Part shown: positions 58,355 through 64,000 of the stretch, piece by piece | Numbering within the stretch: position 1 is the first letter of the stretch | Layout of the letters: the number at the start of each line of letters is the position of its first letter | Origin: Datnioides undecimradiatus | Lineage: Eukaryota > Chordata > Actinopteri > Lobotiformes > Datnioididae | Assembly: GCA_008933995.1 (NCBI GenBank) | Contig: WARS01000015.1 | Coordinates: forward strand, 13,834,957-13,898,956 | Direction of reading: 5' to 3' | DNA: 64,000 bases | The notes under the pieces: generated by a model | What the model was told of the DNA's origin: nothing | The model's database searches: none | Seen by the model: only the letters and a program-made list of their open reading frames with translations | Position numbers and translations under genes: made by a program

Positions 58355-59199
58355 TATACCTGTAATATTGTCTGAACAGCCTCCAGTTGTGAGTCAGTGG
58401 CTTTGATCAATATTAAAATGCCAGTTCTGTCTTGTCATATGTTGTTGTATGACGCTGGTTTTTTAAAGCTATATTGCATAGACATATTTTACACGCCAGC
58501 CACGTGGGTGGGCGTGCTGATGAAAACAATCACGGGCAGATATATCTGTCTGTCTGTTCTGTTTAAAAAGAGTTTCTAAATCTTGTGTCTGGTGTGACAT
58601 TCCCGCACTGGAGCACTGGTGGTGGTGTGATGCGTTTGCCTTCAACCAGCAGTGATTGGTCCAGCACCTGTAGCTACAGAGCAGGCTCGGACAACTAGGA
58701 GCACGGCGTCCCTACGGTGTCATGAGCGTTTCGAAAGCCTTGTGTAATTCCCCTCACTGCCGGATGGGGGAGGCAAAAGTCTCACACAATAGCTTAAAAG
58801 TTAGACCGTGACACCTCACGCTGTTTGCCTCTGTCACACTTTAACAAGAAGGTGGCATTTTCACCTCCCCACATAGTTCTCAAAGATGCTCAGAATTAAG
58901 CAGCAACCCTGGACAGATTCTCAACTTTTATCCAATTATCCATCTGTCAGTTTGCCTGCACATTCTCAGGATTGCACATACACCCAAGGAAGCGCTTTAA
59001 TAGGTCTGCATCCTAATTTGAGGATAGGGGTTTAGACTCGGTCCTGCCTCTCATTTTAAACTGGGAGAAATACTTCAGCTTACTGATCCATAAATTGAAA
59101 CATGATCCGTAGAAGGCTTGGATTTTTTATTGTTGTTTTTGGTATCTGAGCCCATCAAATTCCGAGATGCTTAACTTGTTATCCTTTCTTGACACCTGT

Positions 59200-59440
59200 G
59201 TAATCAGTGAATGAAAGAAAGCGACGTTGAATTCATTTCTGTTGTATTTATTATTTTTCTTCGGCGCTCAGCTGCTGTCAACACACCAGTCTGAGGTGAA
59301 TTTGTTTAGCTGCCAGTCAGGAGTTAATCAAGGCGGGAGATGAGTTCAGGGCAAATAAAGGGAAAAAACTAAGTGACAGCATGTGGTTATGGGTGTAATG
59401 CCAGGATTAATTCAGGCTGGATAATCCATGGACTTCGTAT
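59200..59440. promoter_or_regulatory. Possible non-coding regulatory block in intron 3
   Basis: This repeat-free block has words common in vertebrate conserved non-coding elements: CAGCTGCTGTCA, GGAGTTAATCAAGG, GGATTAATTCAGG, GGATAATCC. No homology can be checked here, so this is only a pointer. Confidence 0.15.
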
Positions 59441-60395
59441 CTGAATAGTAGTGCAAGTGAGGAATTGGTAATTGGAACATGGCTAGGCAAACTGCATTAC
59501 AGCCCAACAATGTATGCTGACATACAGAATATTTATAATCTGTGTTTGCGGGCGATGCCTGCAGGTGTAAGATAAATGCGCACAATAAACTGAGGAGGAA
59601 ATCCCTGCTGCAAACATGTTTAAATTAACAAGGCAAGGCGAGAAGAAAAATTGGAATTTAGAAATGCAGACAATCTGAGGGAACATTTTACACCCAGCTA
59701 TGTATTTAGCATCTATGTGGTATTTCTTCAAAATACAAATTAACATGTTGGTAGCGACTGATACTAGTTTAGAATCAAGAATTTCAGTTTCATCTCGTTC
59801 TGACAGCACCACATCACCCTGCAGGAGCTGTTGCTCTCTTTTGATAAGAACGTCATGTGACATCTCTTAGTCTGTATACTCCTCCTCCTATCACTTCCAC
59901 TCCTGATAACCTTTAGCTGCCATCAAAGCTGTCAAATCCAACAGTCATTTAAATGTGAACAGAATATCCTGCTATAAATTAATCCTATAACTACCATTTT
60001 CTTCCATTTTCCACTCTACCCTCAGTTTGCAGGCAACATGCTACAATCATTAAAGGCTTTGCTGTGATGTAGTTGCAATGTGTTGTTGGTCACAGAAACA
60101 AGATCTGAGCTCTTATGTGCAAAAGTCAGATTGCTGTTTGTGATCTGAGTGAGCTGTGAGCAAAGATGCTCACTGCTAAGCTTCTTGCTTGGCTCTCATA
60201 TTACCTGGAGACATGCAGGAATTTTTAATGACTGGATCAGCTGAACACGTCTGTAGTTTCTCAAGACAAAGATGAGCGTTGATAAGTCAGAGGTGGTGAA
60301 GACGATGAGTGCCTAAACATCTATTAAATAAATTACATTTTGAATTCACTGTCCAACACAAACTTCAGATTTGTGTAGGTTGTAAAATGTTCACC

Positions 60396-61305
60396 TTTTA
60401 AAGGTACCCTGTGGAGTTTTTGATGCTTGCTGTCAACAGGAAGTCATTTTTCTCTTCTTGTGCTCTACTAGAACATTAGGAAGCACAAGAGCATGTGAAT
60501 GACGTCATACATGTTCCCCACAATCGCTGAGGAAAACTTAATAAGAAGGGTAGAGTCACCAGTCACCAAACTGAGATGCCCAAAAAAGCATCTGGACACT
60601 TTGAATTGACAAAGGTGTAGCGGCAGGAGCAGACAAGGAAGTCATGTTATGGGTGGTGGATGGATGAATTGGTCAGCAAAACATCAGGCTTTAAAAAAGA
60701 CTGTTTGTTTCTTGTTTTAAACAGACAGTCATGTGAAACAGTTGTTCCGTAACCACATGTGTATTACTGTGGCCATGGCAACAATACTCCCTTAACCTTG
60801 ACAAAGGTTATTTATTTCAACTCAAACTGTGTTGTTTCCCCAAACCTAACCAAACCTCAACCATATTGTTGACACATTATAACAACATAAAGCAAATATT
60901 TTTTCAGAGGAGGAGAAAATCAGAAAACCCCCATATGCCAGAAGAGAAAACCCTGTTATTTGTCATTCTAGAGGGCAGGAACAAATGACGTATTTAGTTT
61001 TGTTGTTGGAGGAAAAATCAACAGAAAAGCAAAGAAAAAGCTCAGTTTCTCCAGCTGACTGACATGGAGAAAGAAAAGGTACCAACCGACAGCAGAAGAT
61101 GGGGAAAGAAGAAGAGTGTGGGTGTAAACAGTGCAGGAGGTAAAGTATTAAAAAAAATATACATTACAATTATTTTATGAAGAAGGAAAAAGCGAGGAAA
61201 CATATTTGTGTCAAGGACACAGGCACACAATATGATGATGAGAAACACTGAGTGTAAACATAACAGTGTTTGTTTACAAGAAAACTCCACAGGGTGTGTT
61301 TAAAC
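60396..61305. mobile_element. Inverted-repeat element, about 910 bp
   Basis: The left end reads TTTTAAAGGTACCCTGTGGA and then GTTTT. The right end, read on the minus strand, is GTTTAAACACACCCTGTGGA and then GTTTT. CCCTGTGGAGTTTT is shared exactly over 14 bp. The outer TTTAAA on each side may be part of the TIR or include a TTAA target duplication, which would suggest a piggyBac-like origin. I remember the same ends from dispersed fish repeats. No transposase is recognisable; the minus frame 61042-61290 shows no domain. Confidence 0.7.
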
Positions 61306-63693
61306 AGGTGTATCCAGCTCTCCATGGTGTGTCAGCGAGCCATGTTATCGTGTTTATGTTAAAGCAGAGATTTGACGATAGTCAGCAGTAAATAATAATC
61401 AGAAAGATCCGGTTTTCATGTGACGTCTGTCAGCACAATAACCTGGCAAGGAGGAGTCAACCTGGTTGTGTTGCTAGGAGAAACTTGGTCTTCTAAAAAC
61501 TGCGACAAATCAGAAGGCAGTGTCGCAACTTTATGAGTGCTGAGAGCCGCTTAAAATTTAATTTTACTGCTGCACTGTTCTTCTATGTGCAGCATGCCTC
61601 AGGACATGAATGTTCTGTTAATGTGTTTATTAATGTCAGCGAGGAGGCTCAGTTGCACAGTATCAAAGTTACATGAAAACTTAAATGAGGATTTAAATTG
61701 GATTCCAGCCAGCAGTGCGTGTAAATAGGAGGACGGAGAGGGGGGTGGGGGGAGCGTTGGGTTGATTTGGGACTATGGGAGTTGGAAACGAGTTCAGTGT
61801 GCTTGTTGGTTGCAAAGCACCATATGTGCACAGTCCAACAGAGCGTTCGTGAAGAGGCCAGAGCGAGGTCTGCAAGGTACACGAGTGGAGTCGAACCGTC
61901 AGACAGGCTCACAGAGAGCTGGAACAAATTCCTCTGGAACTCTGTGAGAGGCACCTCTGTCTGCATACAGGTGCACAGGAGTGGAAGTTCTTTCTGCAAA
62001 GGCAACTTGCTCTCTCGTGGATGTGACTGTTGAACATTAATTCATTAGTGCTCCTGCAGTCTCACTGGATACGTGTTTGCAGCTAAGTGACACATGTTAC
62101 GAGAGCTGCTGAGCAGCCCATATTTGCATTTTAAATTTTTTTTCCTCGATGAATCAAAACATTACACAAGTCTGAGGCTTTATTTGCTATCTGACTAGCA
62201 TTTTACATAAATCAAATGGCCCCATTGGTAACATTTGTGTCTGGAAAATGCTATAGAACTATAGAAAATGCCTGGTCACATGCTCCACAGTTGCAACTTA
62301 TCATGCCAGCATGTGTGTTTTGGTGCAGCTTTACTTCGCTGTCATGTGCGTGTACCTGCTTTAGCACATTATTTGGATTTGATGAGCTACACATTGGGTT
62401 TGTTTGTGCATCATTATGTTAGCTGGACACTGTGACCCTTTATATCCGCCCCAAACTACGGGCATGACTGGTTTCTTATTGCAAGAAATCTGAGGGTGGC
62501 AGGTACCGATCAGAAAGCAATTTTGTTCCAATGTGTCTCTAATAATGTGGAGCTATCGGATCACCACCTGCAGCTTTTGGACAACCAGGTTATAATTGCA
62601 AACAGACCGCAAGTTGCAGGAAAAGTCAAAACAACATGTCACGGTGCCTAATATCACAGTATTGCGTTAAAACATCTGTCTTGTCATTGTCTGAAAAGAC
62701 AGATGCTGTCATAATGTTATCATCTGTCCGTCTGTGTATGCATGAGTCAAGACAAAAGAAGTGAGCCCCAATTAAAATGTTGTCCTAAATGCAGCTTGTT
62801 CTGACAACAGACAAACAGTCGCTGTTAGCTGAAAACCAGCAGGGCTGATGTTACAGGCATTGTTTGACCATCCATGCTGTTGCTTATGCTGCCCATCACC
62901 ATGGACCTCAAAGTGGCCATGATCCAGAGGCCAAACAGAAATCCTAGCTAGTAGTTTTCCCAAGCAGACCAAAACGCCATTCCACACAATGTCAGCCATT
63001 TGTGCTCATTTTCCTTTTTCAGATGCCACAGAATGGTGCAGACCAACACCAAAGCACCAACTACTCTCCTTGACACTGTAGGCTTGTCCCTCTCCTGCAA
63101 AATAAGACTTCAGGCTGGACATGGGAAGGAGAAAGCGATGAAGTTCATCAGTTCAGTGTTAATAATGCAAAAGTGTGCAAAGGCAGGATCACAGTGCATT
63201 ATTACAAGTGGCCACCTTATGGCCTGTAACTTTGGTCCTGCTGGTGGTTGTGCGACATAACTTGGTATGCTTATTCACAACAGTTACAGCATGCACATCC
63301 TGCTTACTTGTCTCTGGGTTCTGTGGCATTTAGGAACAACAGACATAGACCCAGAGCAAAGTGATGGCACCTCATTAAAGTAGATCTCTCATTAGATGAG
63401 ATTAGAGAATGTTGCTGCATAAATTTACACAACAAACAGCCTTTCTTGAACATCGCAACAGAGGTTAATGCAGTAATTTTCTTGATATGTGAACTTATTA
63501 GCATAATTGTTAGTTTTCAATGGATGGGAGTTAAGTATGTTAGAACATTAAGTGGTCCTTTGCTTCTTTCAGGCACTGTCAGAGCCTGAATGCTGTTGAG
63601 GTATTTTAGGAACAAGTTATCAAAAGTGTCCAGAACAGAAGCAGGTTCAATTGATTTATGCAACCACCCACATGCCCTGGTGTTGTTTTGCAG

Positions 63694-63850
63694 GCCGGGA
63701 TGATCCGCACTGATTCAGATGAGTACTTCATTGAGCCACTGGAGAGAGGCACTCAGGAGCTGGAGGAACAGGGCAGAGTCCACGTGGTTTACCGCAGATC
63801 TGCGCTGCTGCAGACCTCTTCTGACATCTCTGTGGACTACCAGCTGCAAG
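63694..63850 (+). CDS. adamts3: adamts3 exon 4 (propeptide continued)
   Basis: The 157-nt exon encodes residues 175-226 and the first base of the next codon. Words are [19 protein letters not shown] (175-193) and [10 protein letters not shown] (201-210). They correspond to [17 protein letters not shown] and GR-HVVY-RSA of human ADAMTS3. The acceptor is TTTTGCAG, the phase fits exon 3 exactly (NCDGL joined to AGMI), and the donor GTAGG follows at 63851, phase 1. The main furin cleavage site and catalytic domain of the family come later and are outside the window. Confidence 0.93.
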
Positions 63851-64000
63851 GTAGGACACACCATGCAGCCTTGATATGTACTGATACTATTAGATCAACT
63901 GATGCTTCTATTTGTGATCAGAAACAAGATAAAATTATTTGACAATATGACTACACACCAAAAAGATGCATTTTCTGTAACCACTTATCCCTTTCGGGGT
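63851..64000 (+). other. adamts3: Start of adamts3 intron 4, repeat at edge
   Basis: The intron opens with GTAGGACAC. The last 25 bases or so (ACCACTTATCCCTTTCGGGGT) look like the beginning of a frequent fish repeat that continues with a GGGGTCGCGGGGG-type stretch. It is cut by the window edge. Confidence 0.4.

Larger units (their letters stand above)
43286..63693 (+). other. adamts3: adamts3 intron 3 (20.4 kb)
   Basis: It starts GTAAGT and ends TTTTGCAG. No host exon is recognised inside. It carries most of the larger repeats listed here (44130-44700, 51018-51370, 55100-55430, 56238-56614, 60396-61305) plus microsatellites and homopolymers, for example (GCA)6 at 48708-48726, C10/T16 near 54507-54531 and T18 near 56187-56204. 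Large first introns of this kind are usual for ADAMTS genes and often hold enhancers. Confidence 0.8.

Overview
The window is vertebrate, very probably from a ray-finned (percomorph-type) fish. The evidence is large introns with GT-AG borders, an AT-rich background, many short decayed transposon copies, and several dispersed repeats that I recognise from memory as common in spiny-rayed fish genomes. Nothing bacterial is present: there are no operons, no tightly packed ORFs and no CRISPR array.

Only one host gene can be supported: the 5' end of adamts3, on the plus strand. Four coding exons are visible: 35965-36024, a 22-nt microexon at 36453-36474, 42846-43285 and 63694-63850. All borders are GT-AG and the phases fit. 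Together they encode 226 residues: a signal peptide and the first two thirds or so of the M12B-type propeptide of a procollagen N-propeptidase. The metalloprotease, disintegrin, thrombospondin and PLAC parts lie beyond the right edge. A plausible promoter and 5'UTR region lies at about 35455-35964.

The 35 kb to the left of the gene, and introns 2 and 3, hold no recognisable host exon. They hold fossils of mobile DNA. There is a 678-bp internally deleted hAT element with 8-bp target duplications and a BED-finger fragment (16146-16823). A 377-bp Harbinger-like MITE with TTA duplications contains a CTA microsatellite (56238-56614). Two further inverted-repeat elements lie at 39564-39894 and 60396-61305. 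LINE pieces with recognisable reverse-transcriptase or zinc-knuckle remnants lie at 9690-10130, 29600-29720 and 32725-33150, with LINE-like 3' tails at 3470-3570 and 9190-9260. A tRNA-derived SINE head sits inside another repeat near 55186. Several unclassified dispersed families are present in two or three copies each. A 31-32 bp minisatellite, several microsatellites and a strong hairpin complete the picture.

The points most worth following are the frame-gating microexon, the inverted pair of dispersed repeats just upstream of the promoter region, the two clean MITEs with defined ends, and the hAT derivative. I did not find a convincing wholly new biological system.
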